64,000 bases of DNA. It comes from CAJBVG01 sp943371425. Its GTDB lineage: Bacteria > Bacteroidota > Bacteroidia > Sphingobacteriales > Sphingobacteriaceae. The notes under the pieces were generated by a model. The model had not been told where the DNA came from. It did not search any database and saw nothing but the letters and a program-made list of their open reading frames with translations. Shown here piece after piece: positions 11,701 through 19,060 of the stretch (its first letter is position 1; each line of letters begins with the position of its first letter). The translations under genes were made by a program, and so were the position numbers. The stretch lies in assembly GCA_943371425.1 (NCBI GenBank), contig CALRUR010000002.1:1-64000 (forward strand), read 5' to 3'.

Positions 11701-14531
11701 ACAGTTTAGAGTTAAATCCATTTTATGTTTCTAATACAGATTTACATACTTCTACTGTAGCTTTAGAAGGTAAAGGTTTGTATTTAGGAAACGTAACTAA
11801 AGATATTGATGGGCAAGATCGTAACCCACTTGGGCCAGATATTGGTGCAGATGAGTTTATTATTCATGCAAAAGACTTGGCCATTTTAGATATTCAACCC
11901 CTAGTATTTAGTACAGACCCTAATAATATTTCCATTAAGCTAATGAACTTAGGTAGTACTTCTTTAAACGGTTCAACCATAAAATTACAATACTCATCTA
12001 ACGGTACCACTTGGGTTCCTGCAGCAGGAGAAACCTATGTAATAGGTTCAGGCGGTAATGCTTCATTAGCAAATCCATATTCAACTGCTATTTATACATT
12101 TACTACCCCATTTAATGCTGCTGCAAATAATTCATATCCATTTTTGGTGAGAGTAATGCCTACAGATAGAATTGTTGGCGACCCTATCACAAAAAATGAT
12201 TCTACCAATTTGTTAATTTGTACAGGATTAAAATCTGGAACTTATACCATTGGTGGTACAAACCCTACTTTCCCAGATTTTGCAAGCGCTATGAGTGCAT
12301 TAAATTGTGGTATTACTGGTCCAGTAGTTATGAACGTTAGACCAGGTACCTATAACGAACGTTTTACCATTGGGAATCCTAAAAACACTTCGGCTATAAA
12401 TTCAATCACTATTAAAGCCGAAAATAACGATTCATCATCTGTAATAATAAACAGTACTGGTGTTTCTTCTAATACCACAAGAAATACTATACGTATGAAT
12501 CGTTCTAAATACATCAACCTAAAATATTTAACAATACAAAATTTAAGTAACTCAATTGTTGGTTCTGCAGGTGTACAAATTACTTCAGAGTCTAACAATA
12601 TAAATATTACCAATTGCAGATTTATATTAGATACAGCTACTACCTCCCCAAATATTTATGCCATCACTACCTCAGATTCGGCAAACTTAACGGTGTTTGG
12701 TAAAGGTGGTTCTAACATCCGAATTGCTAAAAACCATATCTCTGGGGGTAACTTAGGAATTGCCATAAAAGGAGCTAGCCAATACATCCGCGACATCGGT
12801 ATTAAAATTGACAGTAATTTTGTAGAGAAAGTTGGTTCGTTTGGTATTAGTACTTCTAACTCTGATGTGTTAAGCATTACAGGTAATAAAGTAATAATGC
12901 GTAAAGATCAATTATCGTCTACAGGGTTAAGTATGACCATTAATCGTGAAGACACTAAAATAATGAACAACGTTATTTATAATGCTGCAACCACAGGCGC
13001 TACCTTTAACGATGTATTGCCAGTAAACGGAGTGTTGTTTGCGAATAATATGATTGGTGGTAATTTCAGATTAGGAGCAGAAGGCGTGGGTATTACTCTA
13101 ACGAAAGTATTCCCGATGAAAATTTACAACAACTCTATTTTATACGATGGAAATTCGGTTTTCGGAGCTGGCTTAAAAATAGATAATGATTCGAGAGGAA
13201 TACGTTTATTGAATAACAGCATTGCTAATACAAATAGTGGATTTTGCTTTATGTTCGTAAATCAATTGAGTATCGATACTTCAGATAATAACAACTACTT
13301 TACTAAAGGAGTATTATTTGCTAGAGTAGAAGGTACAGATTACATCAGCATGGACGAATACCGCGATGTGAAATTAACAGATGAAAAATCTGTTTCTGTT
13401 GATCCTGATTATTTTACTAAAACGAATTTACATTTAACAAATACATTTTTAGATGCAGGTGCTATACCGTTAAAAGAAGTACCAAATGATATTGATGGCG
13501 AGCCAAGAAACATTGAATTCCCAGACATGGGTGCCGATGAGTTCTTAGTACGTGGCGATGTGGAAGTTGTGAGCATAGATAGCCCATTGCCTTCACCAGA
13601 AGTGTACCCATCTAAAGTACCAGTAAGTATTACAGTACGTAACAAAGGCTTAAGTAAAGTTTCTGGCTTAAATGTTAAGTTTTTTGTAAACAACGTAGAA
13701 ATTGCGAATGAGGTAATTCCGGTTGAAGAACCTTACAAGCCAATGCTTCCGTCAGATTTATTAACATATGAATTTGCAACACAAATTGAACCAACAGCAA
13801 CCGGTATATACCGTTTAAGAGTAGAAGCTTATTTACCTGATGATATTGATTTAACAAATAACAGTCAGGAAATAGATTTCAAATCATCGGTATCTAGTAT
13901 TGTTGATGGGGAAGTAGCAAGTTTTGTGAGCCCTGCAAACAGTAGTGTAAACCAACTAACAGATGTACGAGTATTAATTAGAAACTCTGGTACCGTTGCT
14001 ATTAAAAACTTCAATGTAAATTATAAAATTAGAGGAGGTTTAACAGTTTTACCAATTGAAACAGAAAGTTTCGGTAGCGATAGTATTTTACCATTGCAAA
14101 CGGCTTCGTTTACATTCTCTAAACAAATAGATTGTAATGATAGGTTCGATAGGTTTATTGATGTGTACGTATCTGATTTAAGTGATGACATTAATCAACT
14201 AAACGATACCTTAAACATGTACATTAAACCATTTGCAGGTTGTTTCTCTAACGTAGAAATAAATACAGATGAGTTTATGTTAACCGCACCTTGGCCAAAC
14301 CCAACTTCGTCTGAAATTAACTTCGACCTTAACTTAATTACTCCATCAGAATTAAGTATAGAATTGGTAGACGTATTAGGGCACATAGTAAGAACTGTTA
14401 ACTATACAGAATTAAACAAAGGGGTAAATCATGTAAACATGAGTGTAGCCGACCTTGCGCCTGGTATATATTATACTCGCGTATTGGTTAATGATGCTGC
14501 TTATACGAATAGAGTATTAATTAGTCGTTAG
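8721..14531 (+). CDS. Giant T9SS-exported parallel beta-helix/CARDB repeat protein (1936 aa)
   Basis: A paralogue in architecture of the preceding protein. It has a signal peptide (hydrophobic S-I-V-I-A-L-L-I-S-L, cleavage after N-A-Q). Three modules begin with Y-T-I-G-G-like strands near residues 30, 600 and 1170, each followed by C-G-I-x-G-P-x-x-x-N-V-x-P-G-T-Y in the later two, and end with D-I-G-A-D-E or D-M-G-A-D-E-F near residues 480, 1040 and 1605. CARDB-like domains lie between modules and two follow the last. The C-terminus (W-P-N-P-T-S, L-A-P-G-I-Y-Y-T-R-V, V-L-I-S-R) is a type A sorting domain. The spacing of 61 bp from the upstream stop suggests one operon. The stop codon lies at the first unit of a short TAGTCGTTAG repeat. 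Function is unknown beyond surface exposure. Confidence 0.9.
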   Translation: MNKKFYSIVIALLISLVSIQANAQTKYFSGIYTIGGSNANYQNIQKALSDLLSSNSEVIGRVTFNIRPGVYLENITLKPYNGASAKNFVVFKSETGKASDVTIKHPGDNTLYNNQVIRFEGCSYYTLQDLTIENDRVITASNQFASAIHFTYNRDTKKPSEYNTINRCIIKVDSNYTIFNGNTIPIVASDINNTSVGEVCANYNVISNNSIYGGTYGIRLLGKSTVQPGKGNKITGNKIYKAYSGMDIDFNNIPLIAFNQINCRPNPNEAHFGIRVRNASGNFSIHSNVIKDYGTFGMFFYNVTGGAAAYIYNNMISGSSKTTYSRGIHVEFSRSLQFYHNSIYYSNTFSTEKAAMVIENSGALPATKISIKNNIFYATGGAAPIIIRAGSSIDTSNYNCYFNATTTTLGIIGGTNRNSLVALKAALAKDGQSISANPNFASPTSLRMNSKALIRRAAVLTFIAFDFENHPRDPETPDIGADEVIRSAVDLEVFHLDKNFVPKEGSNILPVVIKNDGLLSLNGNKILVSYKVNSGNYTTPEEFTLQTLSKSYSKQIINLAEPWLIPSPGQYTLIIRVTPPVPNDTWQENDADTLNICVGLNGNYTIGGPVGNKNYPTFASAIAAFECGIGGPTVFNVYPGTYAGFTLPVLKGVTPTNTLTFRSVTGNPADVIIENTLAGQTTLSHPVIQIDGMDYVNIRNFTLNNTSTSNFASGFHITDGSTNVTIDSCIVNVPTTSNLSANIFPVVMSQKIKIDSGAVYSNITIKNSTLRNGIAGVQLFGRNVGTRAQNVSVINTKIDSSFLYGISSNFVNVGEISNNSITLKSNSNVASEAIRIVVSKYNTVINSNKTSNAGSRALNLTSVEGVTNVDIANNMFGGGYKTTGNGAGIYFNEVNKINLYHNSVIYDKASIEVPNNSSAFFLAAGANVSLFNNIFYNPAGGYAYYVTSQTSIRAANNNIYYTDADQTTGLYAYYGGDRVNLVALKAAMQGFESNSLELNPFYVSNTDLHTSTVALEGKGLYLGNVTKDIDGQDRNPLGPDIGADEFIIHAKDLAILDIQPLVFSTDPNNISIKLMNLGSTSLNGSTIKLQYSSNGTTWVPAAGETYVIGSGGNASLANPYSTAIYTFTTPFNAAANNSYPFLVRVMPTDRIVGDPITKNDSTNLLICTGLKSGTYTIGGTNPTFPDFASAMSALNCGITGPVVMNVRPGTYNERFTIGNPKNTSAINSITIKAENNDSSSVIINSTGVSSNTTRNTIRMNRSKYINLKYLTIQNLSNSIVGSAGVQITSESNNINITNCRFILDTATTSPNIYAITTSDSANLTVFGKGGSNIRIAKNHISGGNLGIAIKGASQYIRDIGIKIDSNFVEKVGSFGISTSNSDVLSITGNKVIMRKDQLSSTGLSMTINREDTKIMNNVIYNAATTGATFNDVLPVNGVLFANNMIGGNFRLGAEGVGITLTKVFPMKIYNNSILYDGNSVFGAGLKIDNDSRGIRLLNNSIANTNSGFCFMFVNQLSIDTSDNNNYFTKGVLFARVEGTDYISMDEYRDVKLTDEKSVSVDPDYFTKTNLHLTNTFLDAGAIPLKEVPNDIDGEPRNIEFPDMGADEFLVRGDVEVVSIDSPLPSPEVYPSKVPVSITVRNKGLSKVSGLNVKFFVNNVEIANEVIPVEEPYKPMLPSDLLTYEFATQIEPTATGIYRLRVEAYLPDDIDLTNNSQEIDFKSSVSSIVDGEVASFVSPANSSVNQLTDVRVLIRNSGTVAIKNFNVNYKIRGGLTVLPIETESFGSDSILPLQTASFTFSKQIDCNDRFDRFIDVYVSDLSDDINQLNDTLNMYIKPFAGCFSNVEINTDEFMLTAPWPNPTSSEINFDLNLITPSELSIELVDVLGHIVRTVNYTELNKGVNHVNMSVADLAPGIYYTRVLVNDAAYTNRVLISR

Positions 14532-14609
14532 TCTATAGTCTTTAGTCGTTAGAAGGAAGAGATAATGTAATAGGGAAACTTATTATGTTATCTCTTCTTT
14601 TTTTTTCTG

Positions 14610-14735
14610 AATAATCTGTTTTTTAAAAGAAAAAAGCAAGTTGCTGTTTGCTCTCTATTTCCTCAATGCAACGGATTAATCATTATTGCTTTCAACTTCT
14701 GCATCACATCATTTTCTTTTAAAAAACAGATTATT
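14610..14735 (-). repeat. 127-bp-class inverted-repeat element, AATAATCTG type, copy 1 (inverted orientation)
   Basis: The 126-bp element has perfect 24-bp terminal inverted repeats (AATAATCTGTTTTTTAAAAG and its continuation, matched at 14712-14735). Read on the minus strand it carries AATCCGTTGC near the centre and matches the copy at 18823-18949 closely. Its minus-strand right end is followed by the same CAGAAAAAA tail, and its left flank resembles the TAAGCCGTAACCATCG flank of the other copies. It lies downstream of the giant T9SS gene. No ORF fits inside it. Confidence 0.8.
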
Positions 14736-14835
14736 CTATGGTTATGGCCTTATAGGATGCAGAGTAAGAAATTATGAATTTTTGCACTATCATCAAATTA
14801 GCATCAATTCACAATTAACAACTCACAACTCATCA

Positions 14836-15070
14836 AGTTATCACCGCCCCTCAACTACGCGTTCCGCTTCGTTCGGGGACCCAGCATAAGGAAATCAAAA
14901 GAAGGTACGGAGTCGCATAGGGAAGAGTATTGTGAGAAAAAAATTATGAATTATTTGCACCATCATCAAGTTATCACCGCCCCTCAACTACGCGTTCCGC
15001 TTCGTTCGGGGACCCAGCATATGGAAATCAAAGGAAGGTACGGAGTCAAATTAGGAAGAGTATTGTGAAA
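14836..15070 (+). repeat. Two copies of the GC-rich hairpin repeat
   Basis: Two units of about 105 bp (14836-14942 and 14967-15070) start with TTATCACCGCCCCTCAACTA, pass through an imperfect GC-rich hairpin (ACGCGTTCCGCTTCGTTCGG then GGACCC) and end with GAAGGTACGGAGTC and TATTGTGA. They lie between the two inverted-repeat elements of composite block 1. The reading frame through these units is fortuitously open but has no coding support. Confidence 0.85.
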
Positions 15071-15170
15071 AAAAATTATGAATTATGATTTATGAATTTT
15101 TGCACCATTAACAAGTTAGCACCCATTCACCATTCACAACTCACAACTCATCAAAGTAAGCATCTTCCAT

Positions 15171-15298
15171 CAATACGTTAATTTTAGAAGAACAAAGGTG
15201 AGACTAACTAAATTAAAAGCACTTATTAAAATCCGTAGCAATGTAAAACTAGAAAGCTAGCAGTAACTAACTTTTGTAATTCTAAAATTAATGTATTG
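15171..15298 (-). repeat. 128-bp inverted-repeat element, CAATACG type, copy 1 (inverted orientation)
   Basis: The ends are CAATACGTTAATTTTAGAA and TTCTAAAATTAATGTATTG, giving a 19-bp near-perfect terminal inverted repeat that continues imperfectly to ACAAAG. The interior carries AATCCGTAGCA and GTAACTAACTTTT. Its reverse complement matches 18626-18753 with about 8 differences in 128 positions by eye. It forms composite block 1 together with the element at 14610-14735. Flanking it are copies of a TTATGAATTTTTGCAC...CATTCACAACTCACAACTC repeat (14761-14840, 15073-15155, 15300-15378). Confidence 0.8.
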
Positions 15299-15358
15299 AA
15301 AAAAAAATTATGAATTATGAATTTTTGCACTATCATCAAATTAGCACCCATTCACCAT

Positions 15359-16282
15359 TCACAACTCACAACTCATCAAGTTTCTCTTCAACCCTTCGAA
15401 TTTAGTTCTCTTAATAGGAGAGTGTTTAAATAGCACTTCAAAACTTTCTTTCGTTAGTTCGTTCCATTCTTTTTTACTAAAATGAAACCATTCGTTATTG
15501 GGTTTAAAAGAGGGTTCTTGGTGGGCAATAGAAAAGCGGTTCCAAGGGCAAACATCTTGGCAAACATCGCAACCGAAAATCCAGTTGCTATAGGCACCTT
15601 GCATTTCGGCTGGCATCTCGTTTTTAAGCTCTATGGTGAGGTAAGAGATACATTTGCTAGCATCGAGTACGTATGGGGCTACAATGGCTTGTGTGGGGCA
15701 AGCATCTATGCAGCGGGTGCAGGTACCGCAATGGTCGGTTTGCATGGGTGCATCATACTCACATTCGAGGTCTATAATTAGTTCTGCTAAAAAGAAAAAG
15801 GAGCCTTGTTGTTTATTAATGAGGTTGGTGTGTTTACCAATCCAACCGAGTCCACTTTCTCGGGCCCAAACTTTATCCATTACAGGTGCGGAATCTACGA
15901 AAGCTCTACCGCCTACATCTCCAAATTTCTCGCGGATGCTACTCATCAACAATTTTAGTTTAGCTTTTATTACATCGTGGTAATCGTCGCCGTAAGCATA
16001 TTTAGATACTAAGTATTCTTTGTTTGATGGTTCTTCATCAGGGAAATAATTTAAGCTTAAGCTGATGATGCTTTTAGCACCCTCTACCAATTTACGCGGA
16101 TCCAGTCGTTTGTCGAAATGATTTTCCATGTATTTCATTTCGCCATGTTTGCCATCCTTAAGCCATTGTTCTAAACGCGGAGCTTCTTCTTCTAAAAAGC
16201 GAGCCCGTGCAATTCCGCAATTCATAAAGCCAAGCGCTTTTGCTTCCTCTTTTATTATTAGGCTTATGCTATGTAAATCCAT
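15359..16282 (-). CDS. queG: Epoxyqueuosine reductase
   Basis: A 307-residue protein of the QueG family. This cobalamin- and 4Fe-4S-dependent cytosolic enzyme reduces epoxyqueuosine to queuosine in tRNA, the last step of queuosine synthesis. Two ferredoxin-type clusters are visible: C-G-T-C-T-R-C-I-D-A-C-P near residue 190 and C-D-V-C-Q-D-V-C-P-W-N near residue 245. The family sequence R-F-V-D-S-A-P-like (F-V-D-S-A-P-V-M-D) and G-L-G-W-I-G-K-H-T-N are present. The last residues (M-S-C-E-L) and the TGA stop come from the adjacent GTTGTGAGTTGTGA intergenic repeat, so the native C-terminus has been replaced or extended. The gene stands alone between two oppositely oriented composite repeat blocks, which is unusual for a conserved gene. 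Confidence 0.93.
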   Translation of the reverse strand: MDLHSISLIIKEEAKALGFMNCGIARARFLEEEAPRLEQWLKDGKHGEMKYMENHFDKRLDPRKLVEGAKSIISLSLNYFPDEEPSNKEYLVSKYAYGDDYHDVIKAKLKLLMSSIREKFGDVGGRAFVDSAPVMDKVWARESGLGWIGKHTNLINKQQGSFFFLAELIIDLECEYDAPMQTDHCGTCTRCIDACPTQAIVAPYVLDASKCISYLTIELKNEMPAEMQGAYSNWIFGCDVCQDVCPWNRFSIAHQEPSFKPNNEWFHFSKKEWNELTKESFEVLFKHSPIKRTKFEGLKRNLMSCEL

Positions 16283-16305
16283 TATGTTACGAATTTACAA
16301 ATTTA

Positions 16306-16457
16306 TTAGCTGGGAGTAAGGAGCTGGGAGCACATTTGTTGTTGCTTGTAAATGAAAAGCGATTATCTATTGATTTAAATGTTATTCACTGCTCCATGCT
16401 CCATGCTCTCTGCTCCCAGCTATTTACTTCTTTGTTATAATAATATTAACGTATTGA
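16306..16457 (+). repeat. Diverged CAATACG-type element with GCTGGGAGC arms
   Basis: Inverted arms AGCTGGGAGTAAGGAGCTGG and TGCTCTCTGCTCCCAGCT enclose about 80 bp, followed by CTTTGTTATAATAATATTAA and CGTATTGATG, the right end of the CAATACG family. The left CAATACG end is not recognisable. The same variant, with both ends, is at 21121-21279. It forms the first half of composite block 2. Confidence 0.65.
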
Positions 16458-16494
16458 TGTAAGTTGTTTACTGGGTTGCAATGAATTTATATTC

Positions 16495-17070
16495 AGTATC
16501 AAATTATCACCGCCCCTCAACTTGCAAGGTCCCGACTTTTTGGGATTCGGGGACCCTTGCATGGGGAAAACAAAGGAAGGTACAGTATCAAATTATCACC
16601 GCCCCTCAACTACGCTTCGCTGCGTTCGGGGACCCCTGCTTAGGGAAAACAAAGGAAGGAACAGTATCAGGTTAGGAAGTGTATTGTGAGAATTATTATT
16701 AAAAAATCAGTATCAAATTATCACCACCCCTCAACTTCGCTTCGCTTCGTTCGGGGACCCCTGCTTAGGGAAAGCAAAGGAAGGTACAGTATCAGGTTAG
16801 GAAGTGAATTGTGAGAATTTAATTTTTTTAAAACAGTATCAAATTATCACCGCCCCTCAACTACGCTTCGCTGCGTTCGGGGACCCCTGCTTAGGGAAAA
16901 CAAAGGAAGGTATAGTATCAGGTTAGGAAGAGTATGGTGAGAATTATTATTAAAAAATCAGTATCAAATTATCATCGCCCCTCAACTACGCTTCGCTTCG
17001 TTCGGGGACCCCTGTTTAGGGAAAGCAAAGGAAGGTACAGTATCAGGTTAGGAAAGGAGCTGTGAGAATT
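16495..17070 (+). repeat. Tandem array of five GC-rich hairpin repeats
   Basis: Units begin with AGTATCAAATTATCACCGCC at 16495, 16584, 16709, 16835 and 16960, giving spacings of 89, 125, 126 and 125 bp. Each carries CCCCTCAAC, a variable hairpin loop (CTACGCTTCGCTGCGTTCGG, or GGTCCCGACTTTTTGGGATT in the first copy), GGGGACCCCTGCTTAGGG, AAAGGAAGGTACAGTATCAG and GTTAGGAAG...TGTGAGAATT. The array sits between the two inverted-repeat elements of composite block 2. The regular spacing indicates tandem duplication of one unit. The first copy is shorter and has a different loop. Confidence 0.9.
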
Positions 17071-17141
17071 TTTTTTCAATAATATAAATTATGCAATTAT
17101 ATTTTTTTAAACTTATGTAACCTAGTAAGCCGTAGCCATCG

Positions 17142-17330
17142 AATATTCTGTTTTTAAAAAGAAAAAGGTGCGATGTAATTACTAGATCCGAACAATTCTC
17201 AATCCGTTGCACTCTATTAAAAGAATTTAAGTAGCAATTAACTTTTTTCTTTTTACAAACAGAATATTTAGAAAAGAAAAACAGAATATTCAGAAAAGAA
17301 TAAACAGATTATTCAGAAAAAAAAGAAAAA
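17142..17330 (+). repeat. AATAATCTG-type element, copy 2, with tandem tail
   Basis: The 127-bp element (17142-17268) has ends AATATTCTGTTTTTAAAAAG and CTTTTTACAAACAGAATATT, an AATCCGTTGCA core and CAATTAACTTTTTTC before the right end. The left flank is TAGTAAGCCGTAGCCATCG. After the right end, AACAGAATATTCAGAAAAG units repeat about three times up to 17330, just before the ATG of the next gene at 17348. It may supply or modulate the leader of that gene. Confidence 0.8.
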
Positions 17331-17347
17331 CATATTATATTTATTAT

Positions 17348-18409
17348 ATGAAACTACTAGCACTGCTAATCCTCTTATCAAGCGCTGCTTTCTGTCAAAA
17401 AAACCGAGGTGGCTGGAGCCTCTCCAGCCACCTCGGCACCACCATCGCCCATACAAAAAAAATCGCTAGCATAAAATCTACCAACCCTTATGCCATACAA
17501 TTCGATGTATTCAGATTAAAAGACAATCAAGAAAATTTTAACACTTGCAATTGCTACCCACAATCGGGTATTAGCATTACGCTGTTCGATTATGGTAACA
17601 ATAAAATTGTTGGTCAAGGTATACACACTACTTTTTATTTGGAACCCCAGTTTAAAATTAGCGAACGCAATTATTTTATTTTGCGAGCGAGTGCTGGCCT
17701 TGCTTTTATGAATAGGCCGTATGATTCTATAGAGAATCCGAATAACCTTGCCTATAGCTTACCTGTTTCGGGCTTTGTTTCAATAGGCCCGGGTTGGAGG
17801 TATTATGTAAGCGAGCGCTACAGTTTGTTTGTGTTGTTTCCGTTTAACCATGTTTCTAACGGAGGCATAAAAGATCCGAACATCGGACTAAATTTTCCGA
17901 GTGTGCAGTTCGGACTTAGCAAGCAAAATTTTTCCATCAACAGAAAGTTGAAAAAGGAAAATGTAAGCAGTTTAATTCGCAAAAGTACAATTGCCATTAG
18001 TCCTTTTTTCAGCAGCCGTACGGTAAAAAACGGCGAAAAAACTCGTTACTTAATTTATGGTATGGAGGGCAGCCATCAGTACCGATTCAAAACTTTATTG
18101 AGTATAAACACCGCACTCGAATTTTACAAAGACGATGCCCTCAAAGAACGTTACAAACGCGAGCAAGGCATTGTAAAAGATCGATACCGCCTAGGGCTAA
18201 TGTCTGGTTTGCAAGTACACCTCGGCCGCTTCGAATTATACCACCGACTCGGCATCTACGTGTACGACCCAGGTTTATATAACGGCCTTGTATTCCACCG
18301 CCACGGTTTGCAATACCTAATAAACAAGCGCTTAAGCGCAGGGGTAGAGGTGAAGGCGCATAAGGAGGTGGCAAACTTTTTGGATTTCCGATTGAGATTT
18401 AAGTTGTGA
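17348..18409 (+). CDS. PagL-like lipid A deacylase / acyloxyacyl hydrolase family outer membrane protein
   Basis: A 353-residue protein with a signal peptide (M-K-L-L-A-L-L-I-L-L-S-S-A-A-F-C). Residues 168-180 read H-V-S-N-G-G-I-K-D-P-N-I-G and match the H-x-S-N-G-G...P-N-x-G-x-N active-site region of the PagL/acyloxyacyl hydrolase family, which removes an acyl chain from lipid A at the outer membrane. The rest has alternating aromatic and polar strands typical of a small beta-barrel. It is longer than classical PagL; Bacteroidota members of the family are commonly around 350 residues. The C-terminal half is richer in GC than its surroundings. The stop codon (TTG TGA) lies inside a GTTGTGA repeat. 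The gene is monocistronic between repeat blocks. Confidence 0.65.
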   Translation: MKLLALLILLSSAAFCQKNRGGWSLSSHLGTTIAHTKKIASIKSTNPYAIQFDVFRLKDNQENFNTCNCYPQSGISITLFDYGNNKIVGQGIHTTFYLEPQFKISERNYFILRASAGLAFMNRPYDSIENPNNLAYSLPVSGFVSIGPGWRYYVSERYSLFVLFPFNHVSNGGIKDPNIGLNFPSVQFGLSKQNFSINRKLKKENVSSLIRKSTIAISPFFSSRTVKNGEKTRYLIYGMEGSHQYRFKTLLSINTALEFYKDDALKERYKREQGIVKDRYRLGLMSGLQVHLGRFELYHRLGIYVYDPGLYNGLVFHRHGLQYLINKRLSAGVEVKAHKEVANFLDFRLRFKL

Positions 18410-18470
18410 GTTGTGAATTGTGAGTTGTGAATGGGGTGCTAGTTTGATGATGGTACTAATTCATAATTCC
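18405..18470 (-). repeat. GTTGTGA-type repeat overlapping a stop codon
   Basis: GTTGTGAGTTGTGAATTGTG and its continuation up to GATGATGGTACTAATTCATA are the reverse complement of the segments at 14761-14840 and 15300-15378. The first GTTGTGA contains the TGA stop of the PagL-like gene. Confidence 0.75.
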
Positions 18471-18472
18471 TT

Positions 18473-18578
18473 TTCTCACAACTCCCTTCCTAACCTGATA
18501 CTGTACCTTCTTCTGATTTCCCATGCAGGGGTCCCCGAATGGAGCGGAACGCGTAATTGAGGGGCGGTGATAATTTGA
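18473..18578 (-). repeat. GC-rich hairpin repeat, reverse copy
   Basis: The segment runs from TTCTCACAACTCCCTTCCTA through GGGGTCCCCGAATGGAGCGG to GAGGGGCGGTGATAATTTGA, the reverse complement of the family unit. It lies directly upstream of composite block 3. Confidence 0.85.
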
Positions 18579-18625
18579 TGATGGTGCAAATAATTCATAA
18601 TTCGTAATTTTTTATTGTTTTTTTT

Positions 18626-18753
18626 CAATACACTAATTTTAGAATTACAAAAGTTAGTTACTGCTTGCTTTCTAGTTTTACATTGCGACGGATTTTAATA
18701 AGTGCTTTCCATTCAGTTAGTCTCACCATTGTTCTTTTAAAATTAACGTATTG
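18626..18753 (+). repeat. CAATACG-type inverted-repeat element, copy 2
   Basis: The 128-bp element begins with CAATACACTAATTTTAGAAT and ends with TTAAAATTAACGTATTG. Its interior has GTTAGTTACTGC and TGCGACGGATTTTAATAA, the reverse of the family's GTAACTAAC and AATCCGTNGCA motifs. It is about 94% identical by eye to the reverse complement of 15171-15298. About 70 bp separate it from the AATAATCTG-type element, ending in AATAAGCCGTGAGTATCG. Confidence 0.82.
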
Positions 18754-18822
18754 ATGGAAGATGTTTACGAGGTTGAAGATTTGCTAATTTTATTTCTGTC
18801 TCCTAATAAGCCGTGAGTATCG

Positions 18823-18980
18823 AATAATCTGTTTTTAAAAAGAAAATGATGTGACGCAGAAGTTGAAAGCAATAAAGATTAATCCGTTGCCATAAGGAAA
18901 TAGTATGCAAATTGTAACTAACTTTTTTCTTTTAAAAAAACAGATTATTCAGAAAAAAAGAAAAACAGATTAAATAGAAA
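18823..18980 (+). repeat. AATAATCTG-type element, copy 3, with tail
   Basis: The 127-bp element (18823-18949) has near-perfect 24-bp terminal inverted repeats, a central AATCCGTTGCC and GTAACTAACTTTTTTC before the right end. The tail to about 18980 has one further AACAGATTA unit. TATATTTG at 18987-18994, matching the Bacteroidota -7 box TAnnTTTG, follows about 70 bp before the ATG of the lipoprotein gene. Confidence 0.8.
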
Positions 18981-19060
18981 ATATTATATTTGATAATACT
19001 CATTTATTGAAATAAATATTTATAAATCAAAACCCTTATTAAATAAAGCAATCTATTCCT

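Noticed and set aside
14610..14735. Insertion sequence with its own transposase
   Set aside because: The terminal inverted repeats are IS-like but the element is only 126 bp and no transposase gene is present in the window.
16481..16675. Small protein gene in the GC-rich repeat
   Set aside because: The open frame is produced by the repeat itself and recurs in other copies (for example 14686-14889 and 34089-34271 on the minus strand); no initiation signal or family supports it.
16495..17070. CRISPR array
   Set aside because: The repeated unit is about 125 bp and nearly the whole unit is conserved; there are no short repeats with unique spacers and no cas genes nearby.
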